A stretch of DNA of 29,851 nt from DATMYQ01 sp035560935 (GTDB lineage Bacteria; Bacillota; Negativicutes; Sporomusales; Sporomusaceae): assembly GCA_035560935.1 (NCBI GenBank), contig DATMYQ010000193.1:1-29851 (forward strand), written 5' to 3'. Below the pieces are notes generated by a model. The model worked only from the letters and a program-made list of their open reading frames with translations. It was not told where the DNA came from and did not search any database. The position numbers were made by a program, and so were the translations under genes. Below, one piece after another: positions 15,191 through 23,106 of this stretch (positions are counted from its first letter, which is position 1; every line of letters starts with the position of its first letter).

Positions 15191-15886
15191 TTGGAAATCA
15201 TTCAGTGTGATAACGTAAATTTAAGCAAAAACGGTCAATCCCTTTTACAGCATATTTCCTTCGAGGTGCGACAGGGAGAACTGGTTGGGATTACCGGTCC
15301 TTCTGGTTCTGGTAAAACATCGCTCCTGCGCATGATCAATCTTTTACATAGCCCTACGGCCGGAACGATTCGGTACAAGGGTAAGGATATTATGGACTAC
15401 GACCCCATGCAACTGCGCCGTGAAGTCGGATATCTACTGCAAAAACCATACCTGTTCGAAGGCACAGTTCGCGACAATCTTGCCTATCCTTATTTCATCC
15501 GGCAACAAACACCGAATGAAACGGAAATCACCGCCTACCTGACTCAGGTCAACCTGCCAACGACGATATTGGAAAAGCATGGCAGCGAGATGTCGGGCGG
15601 GGAACAGCAGCGGATCGCCTTGGTCCGGTCCCTGTTAGCCAAACCGGAAGTGTTGCTGCTTGATGAAATATCGGCAGCGCTGGACGAAGAAAATACGTTG
15701 ATTATAGAGCGGCTGATCCAAACGGAACGCCAAGCCAAAAATACAACCGTGCTTTTTATTTCTCATAATACGGAGCAATTGCGCCGCCTGGCGGAAAAGG
15801 TGTTTTATCTCGAACAGGGACAATTGCGTTTCAAAGGTCCCGCACCGGAATTCTTCTTAACCCGGGGAGGTTTGAAAAATGAGTGA
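15191..15886 (+). CDS. fetA: ABC transporter ATP-binding protein, FetA (YbbL)-like
   Basis: The ATPase of a FetAB-type exporter, implicated in iron homeostasis in Escherichia coli; the substrate here is inferred from the family. In 231 residues it shows Walker A GPSGSGKTS (36-44), the Q-loop in LLQKPYLFEGTVRDNL, signature MSGGEQQRIAL, Walker B VLLLDEISAALD and the switch His in ISHN. The start is a TTG with AAGGA six bases upstream; a nearby ATG at 15184 is in another frame and stops within nine codons. Its last bases overlap the start of the permease gene, whose frame is broken. Confidence 0.87.
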   Translation: MEIIQCDNVNLSKNGQSLLQHISFEVRQGELVGITGPSGSGKTSLLRMINLLHSPTAGTIRYKGKDIMDYDPMQLRREVGYLLQKPYLFEGTVRDNLAYPYFIRQQTPNETEITAYLTQVNLPTTILEKHGSEMSGGEQQRIALVRSLLAKPEVLLLDEISAALDEENTLIIERLIQTERQAKNTTVLFISHNTEQLRRLAEKVFYLEQGQLRFKGPAPEFFLTRGGLKNE

Positions 15887-16642
15887 TATGACGTTACCGT
15901 TGACGTTTAGCCTGGTACTCGTGGCATTGGCCATTTCCTATAAGGAAAAAATCGGCCTGGAAAAAGACATGCTTGTGGGCAGTCTCCGGGCTGTGGTTCA
16001 ACTTTCCATCATTGGACTCGTCCTTTCCTTAAATTTATCTTTAATTTAAACAATGACCTTTGGACCAGCGTGATTTTGCTTATTATGGTTTATAATGCTT
16101 CAACGGTAGCGGCCAAACGTGGGGCCGGCATCGTCCACGTAAGGCTCATTTCATTCACGGCTATTTTTGTTGGTCTCCTCATCACATTAGGGGGACTTCT
16201 TTCCTTTCATGCGGTGACCTACCAACCCAGCGAAGTGATTCCTGTCAGCGGAATGGTCGTTGGCAATTCGATGGTGGCACTGGGGCTCTTATACCGAAAT
16301 CTGTTGAGCAGCTTTACGGATCGCCACGATGAAGTAGAGGTGAAATTGTGCTTGGGAGCCGCTCCGCGGGAAGCTGCCAGAAATTTAATCCGCAACAGCA
16401 TCAAAACGGCGATGGTGCCGACCATCGATTCCATGAAAACGCTGGGAATTGTCCAGCTTCCCGGTATGATGACCGGTCTGATTTTAGCCGGCACGGCTCC
16501 CGAAGTGGCTATTAAGTATCAAATCATGGTGGCGTTCATGCTTACAGGAGCCGTGACGATTTCCGCCTTCGTCGCCAGTTATTGGGCTTACCGCAGTTTT
16601 TTCAACAGCCGGGCACAACTTGTTGGCGAAAGAGGAATGTAA
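15879..16642 (+). pseudogene. fetB: FetB (YbbM, UPF0014)-like permease, frameshifted
   Basis: The polytopic permease partner of the upstream ATPase, about 252 residues if the frame is restored. The ATG at 15879 overlaps the ATPase stop. Frame 0 gives 56 residues (MSDMTLPLTFSLVLVALAIS onward) and stops at 16047-16049. The rest, with family blocks VYNASTVAAKRGA, VSGMVVGNSMVALGL, QLPGMMTGLI and IKYQIMVAFML, continues in the -1 frame to 16642. The cause is visible: TCCTT is tandemly duplicated at 16021-16030, and removing one copy gives Val-Leu-Lys-Phe-Ile-Phe, matching the family's VLKYIF block. Directly after it lies AAATTTA (16031-16037), in the correct phase for -1 slippage. The gene may be inactive, phase-variable, recoded, or hit by a sequencing error. 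Confidence 0.85.
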
Positions 16643-16710
16643 AGAAAAACCATCGGTTCTCAACTCTTTTCCCCTACTCGGGTTTGAAGAGAGTTACCGA
16701 TGGTTTTTCT
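16643..16710. terminator. Bidirectional terminator between fetB and the chemoreceptor gene
   Basis: Perfect 15-bp outer arms AGAAAAACCATCGGT/ACCGATGGTTTTTCT start right after the fetB stop. Inner arms AACTCTTTTC/GAAGAGAGTT pair with one G-U. T-runs occur on the exit side in both directions, serving the convergent genes. Confidence 0.88.
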
Positions 16711-16733
16711 GTGCCTTTTTGTTTATATATGCG

Positions 16734-18710
16734 TTACACCCTAAACTGCGCCACTGCCGTCTGCAGTTCCTGAGCCAACGTCGCCAATGCCTGGCTCGAA
16801 CTGGCGATTTCTTCCATCGACGCCAGCTGTTCCTCAGTCGCTGCGGAGACGTTTTGTGCCTCACTAGTCGATTTTTTACTCAGTCCGTCAATCTTATTCA
16901 CCGAGGCCACAATTTTTTCGCTGCCGGTAGCCATTTCATGGACTGCTTGAGATATTTGCCGCACCTGTTCCGAAACATTGGTCACCAGCGTCGCTATTTC
17001 ACGGAAAGATATGCCGGCCAAGTTCACTACATCTGCACCGGTTTTCACTTCCTGGGTACCTTGTTGCATCGCCAGAACAGCTGTGTCAGTATCCGCCTGG
17101 ATTTCACCGATCAACCCGGCAATTTTTTTCGCCGCCTCTTCGGATTGTTCGGCCAGTTTCCTCACTTCGTCAGCCACCACCGCAAACCCGCGCCCCTGCT
17201 CGCCGGCCCGTGCCGCTTCAATCGCAGCATTAAGAGCCAACAGGTTCGTCTGACCGGCAATGCCGGAAATTGTATCGATAATCTGGCCGATTTCTTTGGA
17301 TCGCTCACCCAGCTTAGCGACAACTTGGGCTGAAGTATTGACGGTCTGTTCTATTTGACCCATCTGGCAGACGGCCTTATCGATGGCCGCGCCGCCCTTA
17401 ACGGCGCTGTCTGCTGCGGTTTCAGACTCCCCGGCCACTGCGGATACACTGGCGGCGATCTGTTGGATTCCGGCCGACATCTCGGTGACAACGGCGGCAG
17501 TATCATTGGCAGCGACCATTTGTTCCGTCGCGCCTTCCGCAACTTCCTGGATGGAGATAGCGATCTGGTTGGTTGCCTGAGAGGACTGCTCGGCGCTGGC
17601 GGTAAGTTCTTCGCTGGAAGCGGCCAGGTGTTGAGCGTTGATAGATATCTGTTTGATCAGGACATGGACGTTACGAACCATTTTTTCGAAGCTCTTGCCC
17701 AGACGACCGATTTCGTCATTGGAGTTGATCTCCAGGCTGGTTAATGACAGGTCACCACCCGCAATCTTGTTGGCGGCCTGGTCCAAAATCTGAATAGGGG
17801 CCACAATTCGTCTCACAAACCAGGCAATAACAGCGGCGGCAAGAATCATGACAACCACGACCGTGATAAAAGAAATCCATGACAACGCCGTCATACCTTC
17901 CATGGCTTCTGTAACCGGCAAACTGACCGCTAACGACCAGCCGGCATTTTTGACCGGGGCAAACGCCACCATTTTTTCCACGCCGTTGTATTCATAAACG
18001 CAGACATCTGTTTCGCCTTTGACCATACGCTCCACTGTCTGCCGTAACGTCGGCGGCAGTTTTTCATTTTTCAGAGGATTGTCCTTCATGACCAGTTCTT
18101 TATCAGGATTAGCCACTGTCAGTCCATCACTTTTCAACATGTAGGCATAACCTGTTTTGCCGATTTTTACCTCGCTAACTTTTTTAGAAACCTCACTCAG
18201 ATCGATGCTGCCGAAAAATGCTCCCGCCACTTTACCGTCCGCCGTCTTAACCGGCGATGCGAAAACGGCTACCAATCCACCAGTGGCGGGAGAAATCACG
18301 GGATCCGACATCGCCGGTTCGCCTCGCAGCGCTTTTTGAATGTATTCTCTTGCACCAAGTTTAACGGCCACCGCGTTGGAATCAAATCCATCCCCGGTTG
18401 TATTTACATACCCCAAAGCCGCATATTTTCCATTGCTTTTGACTGCGTAGGACAAAAACGGCAGAATCTGTTCCTGATTCCCCGTTTGAAGAACCGGTGT
18501 CAAAGCCAATGCCGCCACTTCACGTTTGTACATCTCAAGCCAGTCATTGATATCCCCGGCTGAATTGGTAGCCAAAGTCCTGATTTCATTGATAGTACTC
18601 TTATAGATAAGTTCACGGGCTTTCCAATAATTCAGTCCACCCAAAGTTCCCAAAGCCGCAAGAAAAATGATCAAAATAATTACGGTTAGTTTCGCTTGGA
18701 TACTTTTCAA
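16734..18710 (-). CDS. Methyl-accepting chemotaxis protein, Cache sensor
   Basis: A 658-residue chemoreceptor. Membrane helix 1 is at about 7-28, an extracytoplasmic Cache-type sensor domain spans about 35-270 (containing YINTT-like GYVNTTGDGFDSN and GAREYIQKALRGEPAMSDPV), and helix 2 is at about 278-300. A HAMP segment follows (IVAPIQILDQAANKIAGGDLS), then the signalling coiled coil whose tip IAGQTNLLALNAAIEAARAGEQGRGFAVVADEVRK is highly conserved. The ligand is unknown; such Cache domains usually bind small organic acids or amino acids. The start is a TTG with AAGGAGAG six bases upstream. A CCCGATAG at 18801-18794 resembles a SigD -10, but no -35 at the proper distance is seen. An intrinsic terminator lies upstream rather than downstream of the start. 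Confidence 0.95.
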   Translation of the reverse strand: MKSIQAKLTVIILIIFLAALGTLGGLNYWKARELIYKSTINEIRTLATNSAGDINDWLEMYKREVAALALTPVLQTGNQEQILPFLSYAVKSNGKYAALGYVNTTGDGFDSNAVAVKLGAREYIQKALRGEPAMSDPVISPATGGLVAVFASPVKTADGKVAGAFFGSIDLSEVSKKVSEVKIGKTGYAYMLKSDGLTVANPDKELVMKDNPLKNEKLPPTLRQTVERMVKGETDVCVYEYNGVEKMVAFAPVKNAGWSLAVSLPVTEAMEGMTALSWISFITVVVVMILAAAVIAWFVRRIVAPIQILDQAANKIAGGDLSLTSLEINSNDEIGRLGKSFEKMVRNVHVLIKQISINAQHLAASSEELTASAEQSSQATNQIAISIQEVAEGATEQMVAANDTAAVVTEMSAGIQQIAASVSAVAGESETAADSAVKGGAAIDKAVCQMGQIEQTVNTSAQVVAKLGERSKEIGQIIDTISGIAGQTNLLALNAAIEAARAGEQGRGFAVVADEVRKLAEQSEEAAKKIAGLIGEIQADTDTAVLAMQQGTQEVKTGADVVNLAGISFREIATLVTNVSEQVRQISQAVHEMATGSEKIVASVNKIDGLSKKSTSEAQNVSAATEEQLASMEEIASSSQALATLAQELQTAVAQFRV

Positions 18711-19241
18711 AATAAACTCTCCTTATCCTGTTTATTTATCACTGCAAAAACTCATGGCGATGGTTTATGTCGTCACCTTGCCTGCCCCGCTGTCTATCGG
18801 GAGATTAAGTCTATATGAAGTTTTACATAGTGTTCACCTGCTTTCGTTTTATTTTCACCATCACGAAATCAGTTACCGCCATTCTATTGCATCCCCGTAC
18901 CTTCAACAGCGGCAAAAAAAAAGAATAACCACCCGACTGCATTTAAAAAGTTTATCTGCAACCTGGCGGTTATTCATCTGACTAAAAGTTTCCAATCCAG
19001 AATTTCACACTATGTCCTTGGATCAGCTTCTCTTTTACAGAAGAACTAATATATCCTTGCCGCTAGAAGATAAACGTTATTAACGCTAACTCTTCTCTCT
19101 GTTCTTCTTAATTCCTGCAATAAACCTGATCAAAATAACAATTTAAAAGTATTGGTCTGCAGCCACAATAACCAGGTCGTTCCGGATTTTCATCCGCTAC
19201 CGGACCTATTCAAACTTCGGTCGGCCACAATCCAGCTAGAT
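18711..19241. other. 531-bp noncoding region between pit and the chemoreceptor gene
   Basis: No convincing gene is seen. On the reverse strand, in order, it contains a nested hairpin with a GAAA tetraloop (19174-19207), a palindrome CGTTATTAACG (19075-19085), a long-range pairing AGAAGAAC/GTTCTTCT, the strong terminator at 18914-18975, and about 200 bp of leader before the TTG start. It may contain a regulatory RNA. Confidence 0.5.
18914..18975 (-). terminator. Strong intrinsic terminator upstream of the chemoreceptor gene
   Basis: Reverse strand: an 11-bp stem with one mismatch (GAATAACCGCC pairs with GGGTGGTTATTC; arms 18965-18975 and 18923-18933) is followed by nine T residues (18922-18914). 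It ends pit transcription about 265 bp past its stop codon, or acts as an attenuator for the chemoreceptor gene. Confidence 0.85.
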
Positions 19242-20267
19242 TTACACTCCATAGAATAAAAAGCTCAGGACTTTGTACGTCACACCGCTGGCAATGGCGC
19301 TAAAGGGAATCGTAATACACCAGGCCATCAGCATCTGCTGGGCCGTAGTCCAGTTGACCGCCTTAATGCGCTTATTGGCTCCCACTCCCATAATGGAACC
19401 GGAGACCACATGGGTGGTGCTGACCGGCAAATGCAGTACGGTAGCCACCATAATGACCACGGAAGTATTCAGGTCGGCGGAAAATCCACTCATCGGATTG
19501 AGTTTTGTAATTTTACCGCCCATGGTTTTGATTATTTTCCAGCCGCCCACCGACGTTCCCAAGGCCATGGCCAGCGCACAGCAAATTTTGACCCAGGTGG
19601 GTACAGAAAACGTAGAGATGGTTCCCGCGCTTAACAAAGCCAGGGTAATAATCCCCATAGATTTCTGGGCATCGTTGGCTCCGTGCGAAAAAGACGCCGC
19701 CGCTGCCGATAGGATCTGCAGACTTTTAAATCGTCCATTCATTTTTTCCGGTTTCATTCTCCCAAAGAAAAAATTAATCGTTCCCATGACCAGATAACCT
19801 GTCGCAAGCGCAAACAACGGTGAAAGCACCAACGACAAAATAATGATTTGCACTTCGGGAAAATTAATGGCCTGAAGGCCCACACCCACAATAAGCGCCC
19901 CCAAAATCCCGCCAATCAGGGCATGTGAGGAACTACTGGGAATACCAAACCACCACGTAAGCAAATTCCACAGTATAGCCCCCGTCAACGCGGCAATAAT
20001 GACAGATTGATTAATCATTGAGGCGTTGGTTACGATGTCGCCGCCGATGGTTTTCGCCACCCCGGTGCTGATCAGCGCGCCGGTGAAGTTGAGCACGGCA
20101 GCCATGATAATGGCCTGATACGGTTTGAGCGCTTGCGTCGTTACCGACGTAGCAATCGCATTGGCCGTATCATGAAAGCCGTTGATAAAATCAAAAAGCA
20201 ATGCAAAAATCACAACAACGACGACAAAATGGCTTTCAAACCAATATCCCGGCAACATATCAAACAT
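19242..20267 (-). CDS. pit: Inorganic phosphate transporter, PiT family
   Basis: A low-affinity cation-coupled phosphate (or metal-phosphate) importer in the cytoplasmic membrane. The 341 residues contain about 9-10 hydrophobic helices and both halves of the duplicated PiT signature: FDFINGFHDTANAIATSVTT near the start and SHGANDAQKSMGII near residue 190; GIPSSSSHALIGGILGA is also characteristic. Its start overlaps the DUF47 gene by eight bases, so translation is likely coupled. Together they form the usual DUF47-Pit pair. An array of PhoP-like boxes lies upstream of the pair. Confidence 0.95.
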   Translation of the reverse strand: MFDMLPGYWFESHFVVVVVIFALLFDFINGFHDTANAIATSVTTQALKPYQAIIMAAVLNFTGALISTGVAKTIGGDIVTNASMINQSVIIAALTGAILWNLLTWWFGIPSSSSHALIGGILGALIVGVGLQAINFPEVQIIILSLVLSPLFALATGYLVMGTINFFFGRMKPEKMNGRFKSLQILSAAAASFSHGANDAQKSMGIITLALLSAGTISTFSVPTWVKICCALAMALGTSVGGWKIIKTMGGKITKLNPMSGFSADLNTSVVIMVATVLHLPVSTTHVVSGSIMGVGANKRIKAVNWTTAQQMLMAWCITIPFSAIASGVTYKVLSFLFYGV

Positions 20268-20895
20268 ATTTCATAACAACCCCCCTCAATAAAATAGCCA
20301 CGTTAGCATATAAGCCCTGTACCTTCTCCATTTGCATCAGCAAATCCTGGCGTTTCAAGCTTTCGCCCGACAAATCCTGGCATAAAATATTTCCGATACT
20401 CTGGCGGTACAACGTTTGGGCATTTTTAGCAACCGCAACGATTTTAAGACACATATCATCAATTTTATCCGCGTGCTTTTTCAGTTTGGGGAGTTCGCTG
20501 ATTACCCGGCAGAAAATTTGAGTACTTTGCAGAATATGCCCCGCCAGTATTTTATCCTCCGCTTCAACCGTCTGAATCGATGATGTCACGATTCTTTCCA
20601 AAACACCTCGTTGGCTCTCAGCAATATCGCACAGCTTACAGGAAATCCTGTAAATATCTTCCCGATCAAGCGGTGCAATAAAAGTGTTGCGTAATTCAGC
20701 CAGAATTTTTTCCCCGCCATCACGCACTATGCTCTCCAGTTTCTCGTTTTGTTTCAGTTTCACCGCTGCATCGAGCGGTTGATTAATTCCGTCAACCAGC
20801 AAAATAGCACTTTCTTCCAATGCATGCATGTTCTCCTGCAAAAAAATCAGCATTTCATTGTCTTTAGGCGTCAACGATTTAAAGGCAAATAACAT
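20260..20895 (-). CDS. DUF47 (PhoU-like) family protein
   Basis: A helical cytoplasmic protein of about 211 residues from the DUF47/YkaA family. These are distant PhoU relatives normally encoded with PiT transporters and thought to regulate them. Repeated helices with conserved acidic-rich turns (PLDREDIYRISCKLCDIAE, and EAEDKILAGHIL) fit the PhoU three-helix repeats. The frame is open up to 20943; the ATG at 20895 (MLFAFKSLTPKDNEM) was chosen because GAGGGG lies 10 bases upstream and it matches the usual family N-terminus, but starts at 20928 or 20913 cannot be excluded. It overlaps pit by eight bases. Confidence 0.9.
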   Translation of the reverse strand: MLFAFKSLTPKDNEMLIFLQENMHALEESAILLVDGINQPLDAAVKLKQNEKLESIVRDGGEKILAELRNTFIAPLDREDIYRISCKLCDIAESQRGVLERIVTSSIQTVEAEDKILAGHILQSTQIFCRVISELPKLKKHADKIDDMCLKIVAVAKNAQTLYRQSIGNILCQDLSGESLKRQDLLMQMEKVQGLYANVAILLRGVVMKYV

Positions 20896-21020
20896 TTCCT
20901 TCAATCCCCTCATAAAATAATACTTCATCCGGCATTGCATCAAATTAAGCTTGCCGACGCACTGCCACAGTGTAAAACCTTTCTGTCAAAGTAATGTATT
21001 TCCTGCTCTCTATCGCACAG

Positions 21021-21069
21021 TTAACGCATTGTTAACACGGTCTTCATTTTTCTTAATCTTCCGTTAATC
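21021..21069. promoter_or_regulatory. Array of five PhoP-box-like hexamers
   Basis: Forward strand: TTAACG (21021), TTAACA (21032), TTCATT (21043), TTAATC (21053) and TTAATC (21064), spaced 11, 11, 10 and 11 bp. Gram-positive PhoP binds direct repeats of TT(A/C/T)ACA about one helical turn apart. The array sits about 125 bp upstream of the DUF47-pit start and 135 bp before the divergent promoter at 21204. Confidence 0.6.
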
Positions 21070-21150
21070 GTTTTGCGATTTTTGGTCATTTTTTGCAACA
21101 AGGACGCCGCAATAGCCTTTATTTTTATTTTCCCCCGTTTTGTTTTCTTT

Positions 21151-21177
21151 TTGTTAACTTTGTTAATTTTGTCACAC
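21151..21177 (+). repeat. Three 9-bp tandem repeats in the divergent region
   Basis: TTGTTAACT, TTGTTAATT and TTGTCACAC in direct succession, 27 bp upstream of the ABC permease promoter; possibly a second regulator-binding site related to the TTAACA boxes. Confidence 0.45.
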
Positions 21178-21203
21178 AAATAGCGTTTCGCCGGTTGGGC
21201 GCG

Positions 21204-21232
21204 TTGAAATCAGCTTTTGAGGATGGTAAGAT
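21204..21232 (+). promoter_or_regulatory. Candidate promoter of the anion ABC transporter
   Basis: TTGAAA (21204-21209), 17-bp spacer, TAAGAT (21227-21232). The leader to the ATG would be about 55 nt. Confidence 0.55.
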
Positions 21233-21293
21233 TGTCCTGGGTTAAAAACTTTGCGTTTCCCTATTTTTTATATCAAGGAGGCAACCGTCAACT

Positions 21294-23033
21294 ATGGCTC
21301 TATTTGCACCTGCAATGCCCCGCACTCGGTTTCGGCTGACAGAAGTGATCATCTTACTTTTCCTGTTCACTTTACTATGTTCAGTGATCAGTCTGGGCGC
21401 CGGAATGGATGTGGATTTTTCTCCGAATGACCAACCGGAGATTTCTCTTGATCCTTCCATGTTGCCTTATTATGCCGGGCGATCTCTGCTACGAATGTTC
21501 ATTGCCTTTGGCGCTTCTTTAATCTTCACACTGGTCTACGGTTATGTTGCCGCAAAAAATCGGACGGCAGGAAAAGTAATGATTCCCCTGTTGGACATGC
21601 TGCAGTCGGTCCCGGTCCTGGGTTTCCTGTCTGTTACCATCGTAGGCTTTATGGCTTTGTTCCCCGGCAAGCTGCTGGGAGTGGAGTGCGCATCCATCTT
21701 TGCCATTTTTACCGGCCAGGCCTGGAATATGGCGTTTAGTTTTTATAATTCTCTCACTACCATCCCCAAAGATTTGCAGGAAGCTGCCGATGTCCTGCGC
21801 ATGAACTGGTGGCAGCGGTTTATCCGGCTGGAAGTTCCTTTTTCCATGATCGGACTGGTCTGGAACAGCATGATGTCATTCGGCGGCGGCTGGTTTTTTC
21901 TGGCGGCCAGTGAAGCCATCAGCGTCCTGGGAGAAAACATCCGCCTGCCGGGAGTGGGCTCCTATCTGGCCGCCGCGATCGAGGCAGGTGACATGACCGC
22001 GATCATTGCGTCCATCATTACCATGATTGTGATGATTATCGCAGTGGATCAGTTTTTTTGGCGACCAATCGTGGTTTGGAGCCAACGGTTCAAAATGGAA
22101 CTGACGGAATCGACGGACGCACCGACCTCGTTCGTTTATACTATTTTACATAAATCCTCAGTCGCTGCCATTTTTACCAAACTGCTATTATTACCGTCCG
22201 GAAAATTGTTAAATTGGCTCTTCAACCATTTAGCCAATTTTTCCGGAAATACCGCTAAAAATATCCAATCAATTTCCACTCCTTTTACTGCCCGTTTTGT
22301 CAAATTGCTGTTTGCCATCTGCTTTCTCTGGTTCATTAAAAACCCGGCCTGGGAAGCGGTCCAACTGATATCCACTCTCGACAGCAACTCTTTTTGGCAG
22401 GTTATTATTTTGGGGGCGTTAACGCTGCTAAGAGTTTTGCTGGCCGTTTTGCTGGGCGCTCTGTGGACCATTCCGGTTGGCGTCTGGATCGGTCTGAATC
22501 CAAAATGGGCAAAATTTTTACAGCCGCTAATTCAAATCTGTGCTTCTTTTCCGGCGAATATGCTGTTCCCTTTTGCCACTATTTTATTTATAAAATACCA
22601 GATCAATTTCGAGTGCGGTTCCGTTGCCCTGATGATGTTGGGTACTCAGTGGTACATCCTGTTTAACGTCATTGCCGGAACAATGTCGATTCCCAACGAT
22701 TTGCACGAAGCCGGCGCCATTTTCAAACTGCGCGGTTGGCGAAAATGGCGCACACTAATCCTGCCCAGCATCTTTCCTTTTCTGATTACCGGCGCTATCA
22801 CCGCTTCCGGCGGTGCCTGGAACGCCAGCATCGTCTCCGAACTGGTCAGTTGGCACAACGACAAACTGGCCGCAACCGGATTGGGTGCGTATATCAGCAA
22901 AGTAACCGAACAGGGCGACTGGGCGGGAATTATTTGGGGAATTACCGTAATGTGTTTATTCGTAGTCACCATTAACCGTTTTGTCTGGCGGCGCCTGTAT
23001 CGGCTCGCCGAAGTAAAATATCATCTTGATTAA
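21294..23033 (+). CDS. ABC transporter permease, duplicated two-domain type (COG4986-like)
   Basis: A 579-residue permease made of two tandem binding-protein-dependent transport domains, at about 75-270 and 385-575. Each half has the EAA loop that contacts the ATPase: EAADVLRMNWWQRFIRLEVP in the first and EAGAIFKLRGWRKWRTLILP in the second. The layout matches the 'ABC-type anion transport system, duplicated permease' group related to nitrate/sulfonate/bicarbonate importers. The transported ion is unknown. AAGGAGG lies 12 bases upstream of the ATG. It is followed after 73 bp by its ATPase; no solute-binding protein gene is present. The divergent DUF47-pit pair suggests, but does not show, a link to phosphate or another oxyanion. 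Confidence 0.88.
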   Translation: MALFAPAMPRTRFRLTEVIILLFLFTLLCSVISLGAGMDVDFSPNDQPEISLDPSMLPYYAGRSLLRMFIAFGASLIFTLVYGYVAAKNRTAGKVMIPLLDMLQSVPVLGFLSVTIVGFMALFPGKLLGVECASIFAIFTGQAWNMAFSFYNSLTTIPKDLQEAADVLRMNWWQRFIRLEVPFSMIGLVWNSMMSFGGGWFFLAASEAISVLGENIRLPGVGSYLAAAIEAGDMTAIIASIITMIVMIIAVDQFFWRPIVVWSQRFKMELTESTDAPTSFVYTILHKSSVAAIFTKLLLLPSGKLLNWLFNHLANFSGNTAKNIQSISTPFTARFVKLLFAICFLWFIKNPAWEAVQLISTLDSNSFWQVIILGALTLLRVLLAVLLGALWTIPVGVWIGLNPKWAKFLQPLIQICASFPANMLFPFATILFIKYQINFECGSVALMMLGTQWYILFNVIAGTMSIPNDLHEAGAIFKLRGWRKWRTLILPSIFPFLITGAITASGGAWNASIVSELVSWHNDKLAATGLGAYISKVTEQGDWAGIIWGITVMCLFVVTINRFVWRRLYRLAEVKYHLD

Positions 23034-23106
23034 CCCACAGCTAAATGTGCTTGGCAGAATCCCGAACGGTAAAAACTCTGATCACCATTACACGAGGAGG
23101 CTGGAT

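Noticed and set aside
18794..18801. SigD promoter for the chemoreceptor gene
   Set aside because: The -10-like CCCGATAG is present, but the nearest TAAA is 20 rather than about 15 bases upstream.
18711..18913. A GEMM-type c-di-GMP riboswitch in the chemoreceptor leader
   Set aside because: None of the conserved core blocks (such as GGCAAACC or GACGCAAAGCC) could be found in order; only a vague AAACCA-like piece is present.
19050..19130. Short reverse-strand peptides in the pit-chemoreceptor gap
   Set aside because: Several frames give 12-25 residue peptides, but none has a convincing start with a ribosome site; RNA structure explains the region equally well.
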